Below, one piece after another: positions 23,201-38,200 of a DNA stretch of 64,000 bases. The notes beneath the pieces are model-generated. The model was given only the letters and a program-made list of their open reading frames with translations. It made no database searches and had not been told where the DNA came from. A program made the translations under genes and the position numbers. Position 1 is the first letter of the stretch. Each line of letters opens with the position of its first letter. Source of the DNA: Monarcha castaneiventris obscurior (Eukaryota > Chordata > Aves > Passeriformes > Monarchidae); NCBI GenBank assembly GCA_026261815.1, contig JAMPIT010000258.1, forward strand, positions 14,809,501 to 14,873,500, read 5' to 3'.

Positions 23201-26200
23201 TAAAGTAATTAATTTCTGCTGGTTTATGCTTCTGAGGAGGCTCTCCCCTTTTATCCCTCTCAAAACCAGAATAAACTATATGCATCCTTCACTATTATAA
23301 AACATGACTTCCATGAGAAGCACCCCAGATGGGGAGGATGGAGATGCTTCCAGTGACTGTATCTCAGAACAGGGCCATTGCACTCAGACATTGGTACTCT
23401 GATGGGTTTCCCATTTCTGCCAGTCCCTCAGCACTGCTTTAGCAGAAAACACTATCACTCAGGCTTCAAATTCCCTTTTGCATTCATGTAAAGCAGCTTT
23501 ACCATAAACAAGAATCAGCCCCAGATGTCTTTACAGGAAATACTGCATGGGAAAAAATGCATAGTGCTACAAAGATAGAAACCATTTCTCTCTCCATCCA
23601 TTTTCAAACCTGAAATTTTCCTTAGACATATAAAGACACATATAATTAAGGACATTGAGCTGGCTGTATGGATGCAAATTTGTAGCCCTGCTCTAAATTA
23701 GGCCACCAAAACAGAAGTGGTAAGACAGACCACTAATCAAGGAGAAAACCATTTATAGAAGGAAGGAGGGAACATGTCTGCCCATAGATCATGAAGCAGC
23801 CCTGCACCTGCAGTGCCCTGATTACACAAGTGACATATTCTCCCCCTCCAAGCATCGCCATATTTTTTGCCTGGAGCATGTCTTCACCCAGGTGCCCTTG
23901 GTGAGAGCTGGGGGACAGAAAGAAACACCTTCTGAATTTATATAGTGTGATCAGGGGCTCCTGTTTGCCTGAAATGTCATATCCACAGCTTCCCAGCAGC
24001 TTACAGTAAGGACATCCCAGATGGGTCCTAGGCTTAAATGTACAAGGCTTCCCTGAGTTCGTTCAGGAGTTTGAGGGGGGAAAAGGGGGTTCACTGGCCT
24101 ATACACTTCCACTGCAACACAGATTACTATCAAATGACCTGATGTTTCATGGCAGGATGGGAATTTGTAAAGTAGCAGATCCCCCAGGGTTGCTACTGAG
24201 CAGTGTCCAACTCAGTGTGCAGTTGTGGGGGCAGCAGTGGGGCTGTGCCCTGCAGCACAGTCCTGCTCAGCACCAACACATCTGCCAAACTCCAAACATC
24301 CCCACGTACATCACTACTGTTAGATAAAACTCCATTGCATAGTGGTTGCTGTATGAAGCTACAAAGAAACCAGTGTGCAGCCCTTTTGATACTTACAGGC
24401 CAGGCAAAACTGATTCAGTGAGAAAGTAGAAATTGTGGATATTTATAATTTTCCTTCTTTATGCAGGTGTAGGCTGACAAGACCAGTGAGAGCATCACGG
24501 TTAAGAAAGCTTTCTTCTTTTACATAAAAGCCCGTGCTATGCAGCTCTCAAACATGCAGTTTGCAATGTTTGACAGAAATAATTTGGATGAAAGTGGAGC
24601 TCTGTGCAGCTTACCCTTGTGCTGCAAAACCTGGTTTTTTTCCTGTTCCAGAAGTTAATCTAAAACCAGCAGTGAACAAAAAGTGACATGCCAGGCAGCT
24701 TCAGATCACCATGGTTTCAGTACAACAAAACTTCTGGAAGAGCCCACCTACACCCACTGACAGCACAAGGAACATGGGGATATTTGTCTCCCAAAGCATT
24801 TCTAAACTGGTTAGATATCAAAAAGCAGGCTGGAAAAATAGAGGTGGAAGCGCACAGTTGAATTGCACCTAATACCTTTTGTTCTTTTCTATATTGCTTC
24901 ACCTCTTCCTGGAAGTCTTGCTTTTTACAAGCAGCCCTTTATTTTGAGGGCAGATGTTGTTCAATCAAAAGCAAAGACAACCTGGATTCTTCCCTTGCTT
25001 GAAGGTCGTTTCTTGCCCTGTCCAGGACAGGTAATGCTGGGTCAGTCCTCCATGACCCCCAAGTTGCAGGAGAGAATTAAACAGCGGACTTTGACACCTC
25101 CACAGGAAGTCAGGCAAGGCAGGCATTACTTACCAAAAAAGTCCATCTTTAAGTGAACTTTTTAAGATGCAAATTGTCATTCAGCACAAAGCCTCCTTTC
25201 ACCAAAGCACAACATTTAAGCTCACGCCCCTTCCCTCAGAGTTCCTGTCTCCAAAGACCACAGTCCTCCTTTCTTATGTCACCAAAATGATACTCCCAGA
25301 ATAAACAAGTAATATAGCAGCCATGCCAAAACAGTAGAAATACTTTTCTATAAGAGTGTTTCTTGGTCTGCAATGAATTTAAAGGTGGATGAGGTAAATT
25401 CAGCCATGTTTTACTTCCGGCAGTGGCAAGGAGTGGAAATAAAAATGTTGCTACTGCAGAGTTAGTGGATTGCTATTTTTCAGCTCTGCATTGACTATTT
25501 CCCCTGCCCTTTCAAGACCACAAAGCTATTTTTACTACCAGCTCAGTAAATGCAAATACTGCCAGTGGTGAGCGTAATTACCTTAATGCACCTACCTGCC
25601 AGTGTTTCCACTCATCTGCTGCAGATTTAGTAGGGCAAGTCTCATGACCTGCCATTGAAGGTTGCCTGTTCTATTGCAAGAGCATGAAAGAAAGCAACGA
25701 TGTGCCTCAGGAGGCCATGGTGAGGTTGTTCTGTGCCCCTCTGCAGCCAGCATGGCATGAGACAAGGTGGGAATATTGTGCAACATGCCTTACTCTCACC
25801 AGCTGTCCTTGGAGAAACTTCTGCCCTAAAACTAGACATGACCCTTTTCTGTCAAAAGCTGTAAAAGCTCATTAATATGTTTTATCAATTTGTGGGATAA
25901 AGTTTGTGGTCTTAATAGTGAATAAAATTGCATTAATAAAATTATTGCTGTCTGCCTCAGCAGCCAATTTGAGTTGCCTATCAGCTTTCTGAAACAAACC
26001 TAGACTATATTGCCTTTAAAGGTAAAAAAATGTCGGTTTTGTCTAATGCTGCATTTTATCAAATAGATTCCATACTTTTAACATGGCAAAGAAAGTCCTT
26101 AATATATCAGAATGCTCTCGACTCCCAACAAGCTGAATGGTTCAGCACCCAAAAATGTAGTTGAGGTAGTGAGACATGTCTGAAGAAATCTTTGAAGTAT

Positions 26201-29200
26201 TTAAACTAATTCCCATGACAATGCAGGTTGAAGTAAAGGCACTTTAGATGTGAAAAATGAGGACTTATTTCAGTAGGAAGCAGACCAAATGCTTTGAACT
26301 TGAGAGAAAATTTGTGCAAATGGCTCTGAACCCAAACAGCACCCACTCAGCTTTACATCTGTGCTGGAGACAGACACATCTTGATTTCTCCCATCTGAGA
26401 TGGGTCTCAAGATAGATTGCTAGGATTTAGTTATAATGTGGAATTGCAGCTGTGTGTCATGCAGCACAAGTGATTTCAGGTGGAAGCTCAGGGGGCAGAG
26501 CTGCTCATCCCCAGCACCTGTGCATACAATAAACAGGCTTTGAGCCACCCATATGTAAGTATCATAGAACAATATTATCATATTCATATATAAGTATCAT
26601 AGAAAGGAAAGAGAGGAACCAAATAATGTTCAACGCTCCCATCCATATGCAATAGCAGCTGCATTCAACCAACAACTAAAAACTGCAGGATGAAGCACAT
26701 CCATTTCTCCCCAAAAAGAAGCAACCCCAACATCATTGTACAACTTTCTTCCAACATGTCCATACTAAGCAGAGCACTCCAGCAACAACACATTGTAACA
26801 ACCTTGCTTACACATCACTCCTTGGAGACACACCCAGAGGAGTTTCCCAGAAGCAGCATTCACCCTTCGGAAGGGCAGCAGTTCTGCAGGAAAACACCTC
26901 ATAGCAGCCCCCAACAGAAAGGAGGGCTGCTTGGGCCTGGAGGGTATATAGGGACACCAGGTGATTGGGGATGATCAGTGTAATTGGAGACAATACATCT
27001 CAGCTGGAGCTTCATCTAGAAGGTCATCATGTATATAATCATCATTCTGTGTTTTATGTTTTTCATATCTATATTGTTTATGTTTTTCTGGCTTATTGAA
27101 TAGCAGCCCACATACAAAAGGGTGAGGGAACACAGCCCTAAGTCATCAAAACCACAGCACCTTCAAAAACTGCTAATATGGAGTTAAAGCTTTTACCCAA
27201 GCAGTCAGCTTCCCTTTCCCCAGCGGTTTTTTTGGAGGGGGGAGAATAGATATATTTACATTTCTTTTGAACTTATAAATCAAGCTGGAAGGAGTTCAAA
27301 TGCCCAAGAGCAATTTATTGTAAATGCTGGGGGCTAGGAAATTTGCATACACATTCCAGTTAATATGAGTAAGCAAGAAAAGAAGGCACAAGCTCCACCT
27401 CTGTATAAAGCACATCCATCTTTATGCTAGAGTGATTTATGTGGTAAAACCATTTGCCTGTAAGCATCTTTTAAAGTAGAGTCAACCACTGACAGTAAAC
27501 CAGCTATCTAGAGAGATTGATAAATACTCTGGTCTGAGCAGATGCAGCTCAGTGGCTGTCCACACCACAGAGAGACCCTGTACCAATGGTGAACATGGGT
27601 TCTTGGAAGGCACCTTCCAAAGCAGGTTCAGAATTACATCCAGTTGTGGGCACCGTCACGGTATCTTCCAAAATTGTATATGACACTGTTGGTTTTCTGT
27701 GACCTGCAAAAATCAAAATGCTTCTCTTAAACATAATTCACTGTGCTAAATGACAGCAAAAAAAGGTCTTGCCCCACGTCCTCCAGCCCTGGGTTTGCTT
27801 AGCTAAACCAGGTCTGGGGCCAAAATAGGACAATTGGTTGATAACCCAGGTTTGCCTCACTAGAGATGACATCATTACTCAAAATGTAATTTACTGAGAA
27901 GATTTCTGAACTGACAGGCCACTGTGCAGTGCCCAGAAAACCTGGAACACACGCTGTACTTAAAAAGCTGTGTCCAAGCTTTTTTCCTGGATCTTTTTGC
28001 ACTTGTGAGCTGAAAGAACATGAGATTATTCCATGCTGGGATGTTACCAGCTTCACCAGACATGTTGTGAAACATATCTGTGCAAATCCTCCTCCCTGTG
28101 CCAGCTACCCTCAGGGTCTGGCATCTGCTGTGTCTGCTGGCTGCTCTCAGGGGATGCCTTTTCAGCCAGGTGCCTCCACGATTTACACAGTGTGTATATG
28201 ACTTCCAGCTACAGACTTGATAATATCTAAACACCCACTTTTCACCTCTTTAGGTGAAATGGGTTAAGTCCATATGGTTAGCTTTTATTTTTCCACATTC
28301 TAGAGCACATAAATCCACACCAGATGTGTGTGAGAGGGGATGAACTCCTGTTAGACAGCAAAAATCTGCATCAGAGCCTGTCTTTACGTCTCCAGCTGCT
28401 TCTGAGGATGCTTTTGCACGGGCTGGTACCGGCTGGTGGTTCCATTCATGGGGCCCTGGGGGAGCAGTTCTGTGTCCAGACATGGTGAGGGGCTGACCTC
28501 CCTTTTCACATTTCACCACTGAGGACTTGGGAGCATCTTTCCTAAATATGATCCTAAATCCCAAAGGTGAATTTCACTGCAGGCTGTGCCCTTTGGGATT
28601 CAGCCTTCTAGAATTAAAGTACCAGTAAATTTAAAAAGTCAAATACAGACATAGGAAGGAATATGAACCTTTTAACCAAAGTGAAGAAAACATCACAATC
28701 TTGCCTTGACAAGACTTGCATGGTGATTTCATACAACATTCTGCTCTCAGTAATTACTAATGATTTAGAATGGATGAATAGATTTTGATAATTTTTTAAA
28801 ACATTTTTTTAAAAACTTATTTTTCTCCACTTCATAGATTTTTCTCTATCTTTACAGCCTAAAAAATTCTTAAGGGATTCCTTCTGCTGCAAAGATTTTT
28901 TTGTCAAGGGAACATGTGTCTTTTATTTCCAGAACATTATATACAGTTATGTTGCCAAGCATGACATTTTTTTCACAATACATAATAGCTTAAAAAAGAA
29001 AAAAGTGCTTCAGACTTTAAATCATTCAAGCCAGTAAGAACATCAGCTTACTGATGAGGAGCTCATTTATGCTGTTTATTAGAGAGATGCTACTAATACC
29101 AAATGGTCGGCAAAGATTCCACAAAAAAATGTTCCCTAAGCATAGCAAATTTTAATGGGAATTTTGTTGAAAATTGAGTGTAATTAGATATAATGCTCAG

Positions 29201-32200
29201 TGCAGGTAACGGTTCTGCTTACCTTAGGATACACTTAATCAAACAAAAGTGCTCCAGAAACACTCTTAGAATGCCTTTATTTGACTGAGTCCAGCTGGGA
29301 ACTCCACATATGTTAGGAATAAGATTTGCAGTTAATTGGCAAAAGCTTAAAAGATTTGAGAAAGGTTCTTCTGCACAGGAGGACATAATCCACATCCACA
29401 GAAAGTCATATTTGACTCACAGATGCAGCTACATCTTGAAGACATGCTCCTGCTGACTGTTTCCAGCAGAGTTAGAGCTGAGGCATCTTCTATTGTCACA
29501 CAACTACCCCTCTGCTTGAAGCCTTTCAGGACTGAGACTGTTCCTCCTACACGTGAGGACATGCAAGAAGTGCCACTGCCAAGGAGCCCCTCTCGGCAGC
29601 CGAGTCACTTTTCTTACATAAGACATCTAAACAAAACAAACTCTCTTAGTAAAATAACATTTACTGGAGTCACTGGCTTATCCTAGGGACATCAGAAAGT
29701 TGGTGAATAACTCTAACCCAAGAGGATGTTTACAGTTGAAGATTTGTTTAGCGCTTATAGTACGATTTGTGCCATATGTTCTCTTACAGTTTTCCCTGCA
29801 AAACATTTTTATTGTGTGTGGAGCACGAGGAATTTATGCATCTTCCCACTTCATTACAGTAGGATCATCCTTCCAGGGCAATCTGTAACCAAGTAGCATG
29901 TCCCTTGAATTTTTTATCTGGTCTCTGGCAGTAGAGAAAAGTTGTAGCTGATGAGTATGAACTACTGAAATGTGATCTGATAGAACAGAGCATACACGGA
30001 ATATGGAACATAACTGGTTTTCTCGTGACAGTCTGTATTCATCTCAGGAGAAAACCTCCTTTGGAGACTGTTTCCAGCAGATAGCCTGGGACACTCTGGA
30101 ATGATTATTTCAGTAAAAAGCATCATACTTTGTGTTATTAATCCTACTGAAATTGCAGCAGCAGAAGAGCATGAGTGAGCATACCTTGTCATGATCACTC
30201 TGAAGTGAAAGGCTGAAACTCTCAGTTGCCATGGAAGGGCTTTTACATTCTTACAAGCCTTCTTGAAGGGACTGAGTGTTGATGCTCTCGAATACAGTGG
30301 AAAATCAGGGAGTAAGCCACAAAGGCACAGGGGAAAAAAGATCTGAAATGAAACAATGTCAGCTTGACCAAGGAACTGCTTTTCTTGCATTTCTGGCTGA
30401 GATTTCACTCCCAAAATACAGCAAATACTTCAAAATCCTTGTCTCTGAAGAAAGGCTTTTTCTTCACTGACAGAGGTGTATTTCTGCTGGTGCTTTCTAT
30501 TAGTTAATGCCTTATCAAGAGGCATCCATGGAGCAAAAATAATAGGGAACCGAGGGACTTCTGGTTTTATATCAGTTGAATTTTTAATAATAATCTTACA
30601 GGATATTTTCAAAATCATAGGTGAATAGGAAAGCTGAACTTTTGCTTCACTGGAGGAAATAACAGGGCAGCAATTAGCTTTGAAAAGCCAGAGCGACTAA
30701 ATTAGGCATATGATTCAGAACAAATAAACATGGAAATATTCTGCTATTTTTCTAACATGGTTTTCAGACTACCCCCATGGGGAGTGTTGATTATTGGATT
30801 GATGCCACTCAAGGGCATAAGTTTCTACACAGCTTCTACTGTCTTGCTGTTGTACCTGATGATGGTTTGTCATCTAGCAAGTAAAGAAGTGGCCCTTGCA
30901 GTGGCCAGACTTACAATGTTCCATTTGATATTTCTGCTTACACTTTTGCTGATCCTGCCGTTGCTGCTTGTGCATCATGTCTTTGTGCAGAGCCTACTTC
31001 ATCCACACCCTTCTCCATCAGAAAGAAATGGGAGACTGTTTGGAATGGCTTTGCTTTTCTTCAAGTATCACTGATCATAATCAGTAGAAAGAAAGAGCAC
31101 CTTTACTCTCTGGTAAAATGGAGTCAGCAGCTCAAAGCACAGTACAGCAGCAAACTTGATAACTGTTATTCCTTTTAATTTTAGCCTTTTCTTAACTCCC
31201 TCTTGAAAGTGTACATATATTATTTGAGGAACTTTACTAAAAATAGATCAAGAGTGCTCATTTGGCTGTAAACATGATACATCTGGCATCTTTGAAGTAA
31301 GTTGTTTAACGATTTCACTGAAATCAAAACAGCTCACTAGCTGTTAAGTAAGCATCTTCATCTGGTGGGTCACACCCTATAGAATTAAAACTGTGAACAG
31401 TAAAATGAAAGAAACATAAAAGACTTTCTTTTGATCTGGAGATTTTCCCCACCAGAATGGGATCACAAATGCTTCATTATGTTTCATAAACTGATGGAAG
31501 TTCAAAGCTAACATGACACAGAAATTGGTTGTTCTTATTAAAGTAAATACCAATTATTCAATCAGATATAGCTATTGGTTATGATCATTCTATAAGAGTG
31601 CAAGAGTGAATGAAAACAGCAAGTATGGTAATCATACACAGTCACAAATATGTTTAGACTTTCCTTGGAACACCATTACTACTGCTGGAAATAAATCCAG
31701 CATTTCACTATGGAATGCCAAAAACAAAATAAGCAAGATATTGGGAACATTTAAAAAGATGCAAGCTTCATTTAGCATGCAACTGTGCCCAGCTGATTGC
31801 CAAAAGACCAAGGATGTGCCTCTACTTACTGGGGGGTAGCAGCCAAAGCCCATTATTGACTGTATTTCCAGTCAAACGATCTGCAAAGCTGCCTGCAGAG
31901 AGGAGCTGGGGACTCAGGAGAAAAGCAAAGCACGTCAAAGAAAACCATGTCTCTCCCTTGCTCTGAGTGCAGAAACCATTCATGGCTGAGGTCCTGCTGC
32001 CACACTGCTCAGACTCTAATATCTGAGAGAAATGAGTAAATAACAAGGAATTGGTCAGGACTATATTTCATTTGATGTAAAAATATATTCTTCATTGCTC
32101 ACATACATCCTCAAAAACTGGGTGCTGCTGAAAATGCCTGCCAGTTTTGTAGCAGGAAATTTGTAAAATCTCTTAAAAACATAACACACATGTGAGTGCT

Positions 32201-35200
32201 GCTTTGCATACTAATCCTAAATGGAGACCCTATTTCTTCAGCAACTCTTTGATGCAGTTATATTCTCTGGACTTCTTGGGACGATTTTTTTTTTTTTCAC
32301 ATCAATACATTTTTTGTTTTATGCAGGAAAAAATGTGAATGAGCTCTGAATATATATATCTCAAATATATATAACTGCATATGATGGTTAAAGGAAATCT
32401 ATGAGAACCACTCACTGATGTTAAGCAAACAATTTTTTTAAATTCACATCTGGTATAAATGAATATGAGATAGATCACATATAGCCTGAATAAGCTTTTA
32501 CTTACTGTGGGAAAGGCATTGATATATAGTGTAATGCAGAATGGAGAATAACCGGAGTTTTTCCATTCATCTTGAGACCTTTCCATGGATGTTACAGCTT
32601 CCAAACTTTTCACAGCTAAGAGTTCTCCTGGCCGTTTTTGTAACAAGTATAATCACAAATTATTAATAATATGGAACAATAATTAATTTGATTGGATGCT
32701 GTGATACAGCAGCCCAGAGAGTTTAATTGTGATACCCACAGGAGACCAACTGTGGTTTAGAAATTTGAACAGAAACAAACTTATTTGAGAGTTAAATCAG
32801 GTAAAAGACAGAAATAATAGTGTGCTTTTTCATTTCCTCCTGTTTCCAGTGCTAGTACTAAAACAATACCTCCAAGAATATTCCTGCATATCACACCATA
32901 TCACAATGATGTAAAACCTTATTGTGCAGAAAAATGAGAAGTATGCAAGTCAAAGACATAATAAATGCTTTCCTGAAACTGAATCGAACAACTTCCCCTT
33001 GAAGGTCATTTGCTGTTGTACTTCTATGGTGAAGTTAGTTGCTTTCATTATCCCTCCTGGGAATATAGGCTGTTAACACCCTTAAAGTAATTCTGCCCCT
33101 GTAAGTGTTTCTGTAAGAGAAACGACTCGGGAAGAGGCAGACTGTAGGGCAGTCTAGAATGGATAATAGCTTTAATGAGCAAGTCATGACAAGACATTTA
33201 GGCATGAGACTAACAAACAGGCAACTACAGGGACTTGGTTTCATTCCTAGTCTATTGTATCTCTGCTTTTGGATGACTAGAGGTGCATTTTGAAGAGAGC
33301 TACTGACACAAGCACACAGATGAAGAGACCAGAGAAAGCATTCCTAAGCTTGTATTGAATGACAATTCCTTTTTAAAGAAAAGTTATACCAACATTTTCC
33401 AAGGTATAAACTGGACCTTGTGTATGTGCATTGCATGTCCACTGAACACCTAATACATGCCTATGATTGGAAAATGCAAAAATTCCTCAAAATTTGAGTT
33501 TGCTTGGGAATGGGAAGGAAGAAACCAAGGTTCTAAGTTTAGCCAGGTGCTTAGTATTTATTTTTGAGGGCTGATTCCTGGCCTTACTGACTGCAATGAA
33601 CTCTTTGTGACTGAAAAAACAGTGCAGAGATATTTCCACTTTGTCTGGTTTTCTCTGGTTCACAATCCCTCCAGCTCTGAAAGTCTGTTTGAAATTGTGA
33701 GGAAGGCAAAGAAGCTTTTCAGATTCAAGCAAACTGTGCTTCCTTGAGCAAAACTTCCCGACCACCACTGATGATGCAAGGGACAGAATAACCTGTGCCA
33801 AGAAAGAGCAAAGGGGTGCTCAAATGCTTCCAGCTTTTCTTGATACTCAAGGCAGGAAGAAAGGCTTGGGTTTTCTCACTTGCTATGGCTGGCTGTCCCT
33901 GGGGCACAGAACATGTCTTCCGTGGGACAGGGCAGTTTCTCAAAAGTGAAAGAGAGTTCATCAGGGAAATGCGTGCTCATGTCTCCCCAGCACTTTTACT
34001 GGATCTACCTCAGTAGTCCAACAAATGGGCATTTGGTCCTCTGCACAAATTTCTGTTCTTTTTGCAACACTGTCGTCCCTTTTATCTAATTTGGTGCCCT
34101 GGTAGGGAAGACACAGGAGATGATGTACCTGAGCTGCTAGCACTGAAAGGTGCATTAGATGCAATTTTACTAAAATTAGGGTCTGTTCAGTGGAAGCACT
34201 GCTTTACAAGAGTTTTTTGTCCAATGCATGAAACATAGTCTCAAAGCGAATAGAGGCAGGTGAGCAAAGTCTGATGTACAGTGAGTATTTTGAACAATGA
34301 AGTAGAATAACAAGTCATTTCTTCCAGGGCATTAGCTGTGAGTCTGTGATTTTCTGTGTGCCTTATATAAAGTTTTACTGTTCAACATGTGAGTAAAATT
34401 TTCATCTACTTTTACCAGCTCAAATTATTACCCCCTCTCTTTTATAAGATCAATGTACTCAATAAGAAGGGTTTCAGCTATTGAGTTCAATATAATTGTA
34501 ATGCTATTAAACATCCTTTTTCTTGAGCAGATGCTCCAATGAGTCAAGCCCAACTCATCATTTGGTTTCACAGAGTTTAAGATCATGTTAAGAACTAAAA
34601 CCCCCCTGATTATTTGTTTAAAGGAATCCAAATATAGCCTCTTTTAATGTTTTAGTACCTAGACAATAAAACAGCTGTCAGCAACATGTTCTTCTGAGTG
34701 GCATTCATATAAACACTAAGTTTGTTGTTTCTAATTTTATAAATACAGCCATAGTCAATAGTCACCCACAGACAGGTGTGCAGTCCAAATATAAATTTTA
34801 TATTTGCCAGCACATATGCAAATTAAATATGAAGATGGTAATGCTAAATTTTACACAGTGGAACAGTAAGAGCTCAAATTAATATCAAATGCCTTGACAC
34901 TGTCAGATGGTCACCAGGTGCCTTACCCCATGAATTTCACATTATTAAGGACACATTTAAGAAACACAATTTGTGGTGCAATATGTCACTGAAATTGCCA
35001 AATTCAGACATTGAATTATGCAGGGTAAAATTTCTCATGCTGGACAGATTTAAGTGACTTAATGCATGGACATTTTTGTCCCATGGGCTCTGTGAACGCT
35101 TAATACAGACATTTTGAAGTGGGTAAGCTGAGGATCCCTGAGCAGGGTCCCTGAGTAAAAAGGTGAGACACCCCTGTTTATGGCTGGGTTAAATAGATCC

Positions 35201-38200
35201 ACAGTTGTCTGCAGTTCTGGATAAAACAAAGTCCCAGCTTCAGAAACCAGTTTTTTATTTCGCATACAGTGAGTAGAAAAGCATCTGATAAAGTCCTGGC
35301 CATGCTGGTGTCACTGGAAAAACTCTATATAGAGTTTCTATAAATCCCATTCCACTGACTCTAAAAGTAACTATTATAATATCAAAAAGTGTTTCAGATA
35401 GAGACCAAGCATAGGAGTAGGATTTGCCTCATTTAGTATAACACGTTGTGTGAATTAAAACTTACTTTTGTCTTTGTTTCTTCTCAGCTAAAAATAATGT
35501 CTGAGGATGTGTGAAAGAAATTGTGTAGAACTGCCAAGTAAAGATACTGAAGTTCCCATTGAGTTTCTTTTCTCATGAAATAGTGCACAAACATTATTTT
35601 TAAAGTAGGAAGGGATGGTAAGCTGAGGAATGAAACCAAACATTCTAAGATACTTCTCTAAGAGAGTATCATTTCATTTAGCCAGGAATAGTGGGCATAC
35701 CAGAAAAAAGGAGTGTATTTTGACATGAGGGCACGATAGCTGCAACCACAAACATTCACACTCTCACTTTGCTCACAACCCCCTTTTTTTTTAAAGTTTC
35801 TGTCCATGCCTGGAATTCGTTGCATGTCTGCACATTTCGTATACAGCACACTTCTTACACAAGTGTGGGGCTGGGAATTACCACCACGTGTGCTTCCATC
35901 TCTAAGCACTGGAACCACTCTGCTCGCAGTGGCTGGGGAGCACCTTCCATGAGCAGCACCATCAAAAGCCATTGCAGAGACAGAATAAACACAGCAGTTT
36001 ACTGATAGCAGTTTATTGCTTTGAAGGAAATGTCTGAGACGGGTAGTGACCCAGAAACCTCTATTATTGGCCTATGATTTTTAATTTAATAGAACTTTGA
36101 TAATCCCAAATTAATCTTGAGTAATGTACTGGTATGGAAACAATCTAGTTCAAAGGATGATTAATCTGTTCCAGTGTGATAAATGTTAAGCAAGGATAAT
36201 TAATTCCACATTTTTAGATTCAAGAACTTAAGCTTCTGCATGGCTAATCAAATACATAAAATGGTAAGATAGTGCAGGAAGTCTGATCACATCTCACATA
36301 CCCCACCAGAAGCCTCATCTATCATAAAAGAAATAAACTTATTCTTGAAGCAACTTGACAGCACAGTCAGACATTGCTGCATAAAACTATCCACATCTAA
36401 CCATCTATCCAAAACATACGGGTTGGGCATCCACCTTGGAAGGACTCCTGTAATCCACATGCTCTTTCATGTGACTTTGCAAGTGTATATGAGTCTTCAT
36501 TTTGATCTCCAATTGGAAGTACTCAATTTATATCATTCTAGATCAAAGTAGATGTAGAAACATTAAAATCTGGAGTCAAACCTGGCAACATTGGGCATAA
36601 CTCTAAATAATTCATCCATGTTTAGTGTACAGTTCTTAGATGCATCTCTTCATACATTGGGGCTGTGAAGTCTGACATGCATAATGAAGTATGAGGTTCA
36701 CTTCTATAAACAAATATTTATCCAGGAGGTAAGTTACACTAAGTACACTTTTCCCATATTTAAGTAAATGATACTGTGAAACTAATAAGATTTTAAAACA
36801 TAAGGTTTGAAAAAAAAAAAAGAAAAACCTAGAAAATTTAGGATGGTCTTGAATAAGTAAGGAAATTGGTAGAGAATACATTGTGTGGGGGCAGTGGCTG
36901 TTGTAGTCTTCCTGTAAGATCCAGGCTACTTGTGCTAGAGGCAAACAAGAAAATTATCACCAGAGAATAACGACTGAGTTCACCCTGATGAATTTTTGTC
37001 ATGATTGCCTTGTTTCCAATACTTGATTGGCCAAATTACAGCTGTCACTGAAATGTGCCAATTTTGAGAAAAATGAAATGGTTTTTTGAAACACACTCTT
37101 CACTGTAGAGTCATATAATGCCTGTGAAGTACATCACCCAGAGTTTCTGAAACTTCCACAGCTAATGTAAATAACAAGACGTAAAGCAAAGACAAAATGG
37201 AATTGAGCAACAACTCTTGGGGCTACATTGCATCTTCACTTGGACTAGAATGTTCAGACATTAGACTCTAATCTGTGTAAAGGTGACTCTAATCTGTGTA
37301 AATGTAACTCTAATGTAACTCTGATCTGGCTTCCAAAATTGGTTTTAGAAAATTATTAAAAACTCTTTTTTCTGCCTGGAAAAAATTTAGAAAGAAGGAA
37401 GTCAATTCAAGAGTTTCCATGTTGTTCAAAGAAAGCACAACCACATACCAATGTGTCCTTTAGAAATTGTGGAAAGTGATTAGACCAAGGAATGTGAGTT
37501 TGCCAAAAGGCACAATGAGAAAGGATGTTTAGAGGGCTTGTAAGAAACTGTGCTCGGGCACTTGAAACTTTTCTACTTTCTTTGACTGTTCAAAAAACAC
37601 CTTCACAGACAGAGGCACTATTTTTCCATTATGTGATACTGAAAAGTGCTTCAAAGTGGGCAGAATTATATGGATGGAAAAAAGTTCCTATTTTAACACA
37701 AAATTGTAGTTCATTAAATACAGTGAGAAGACAAAGAGAAATTAAAGATTTGATATTCACCATTTAAAACCAGATATAATGCTAAGAACTGAGAAATTAC
37801 TTGGCTGCTAGAAAGAAGTCTTACTGTATAAAATTTGCCCTATTTTCAGACATTAGCATGGCTTAATTGAGGCCAGAAGAGCTAAAAACTTGCAAGCAGT
37901 GTTTTATAAAAATTAGGAACTGCAGTTGGTACCACTGTACCCAGTATCCCTAGCAAATGGGAGTATTGCTTAAACACACTAAGTTCATGAGGGGAACCAT
38001 GCCAAGAGTGCTATCAACAAACAGTACCTAGGAGGAGTCAAAGAATATCTTGCGCTACACAGCAGCACAGAGTTTTTGTTTCTGTTACTGGGATTTATTT
38101 CATTCTGTTAAACTTCTTTTTGTTTTAGATCTTGGGATGGTGGGTCTGTTAGAAACATGTCACTAGAAGACAAGATTTCTCCTCCATTATGACATGTGCA

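Noticed and set aside
30730..31074. A 114-codon plus-strand frame with three hydrophobic stretches, possibly a small membrane protein
   Set aside because: No family resemblance, no splice or promoter context, and hydrophobic chance frames are common in T-rich DNA; conservation across birds would be needed.
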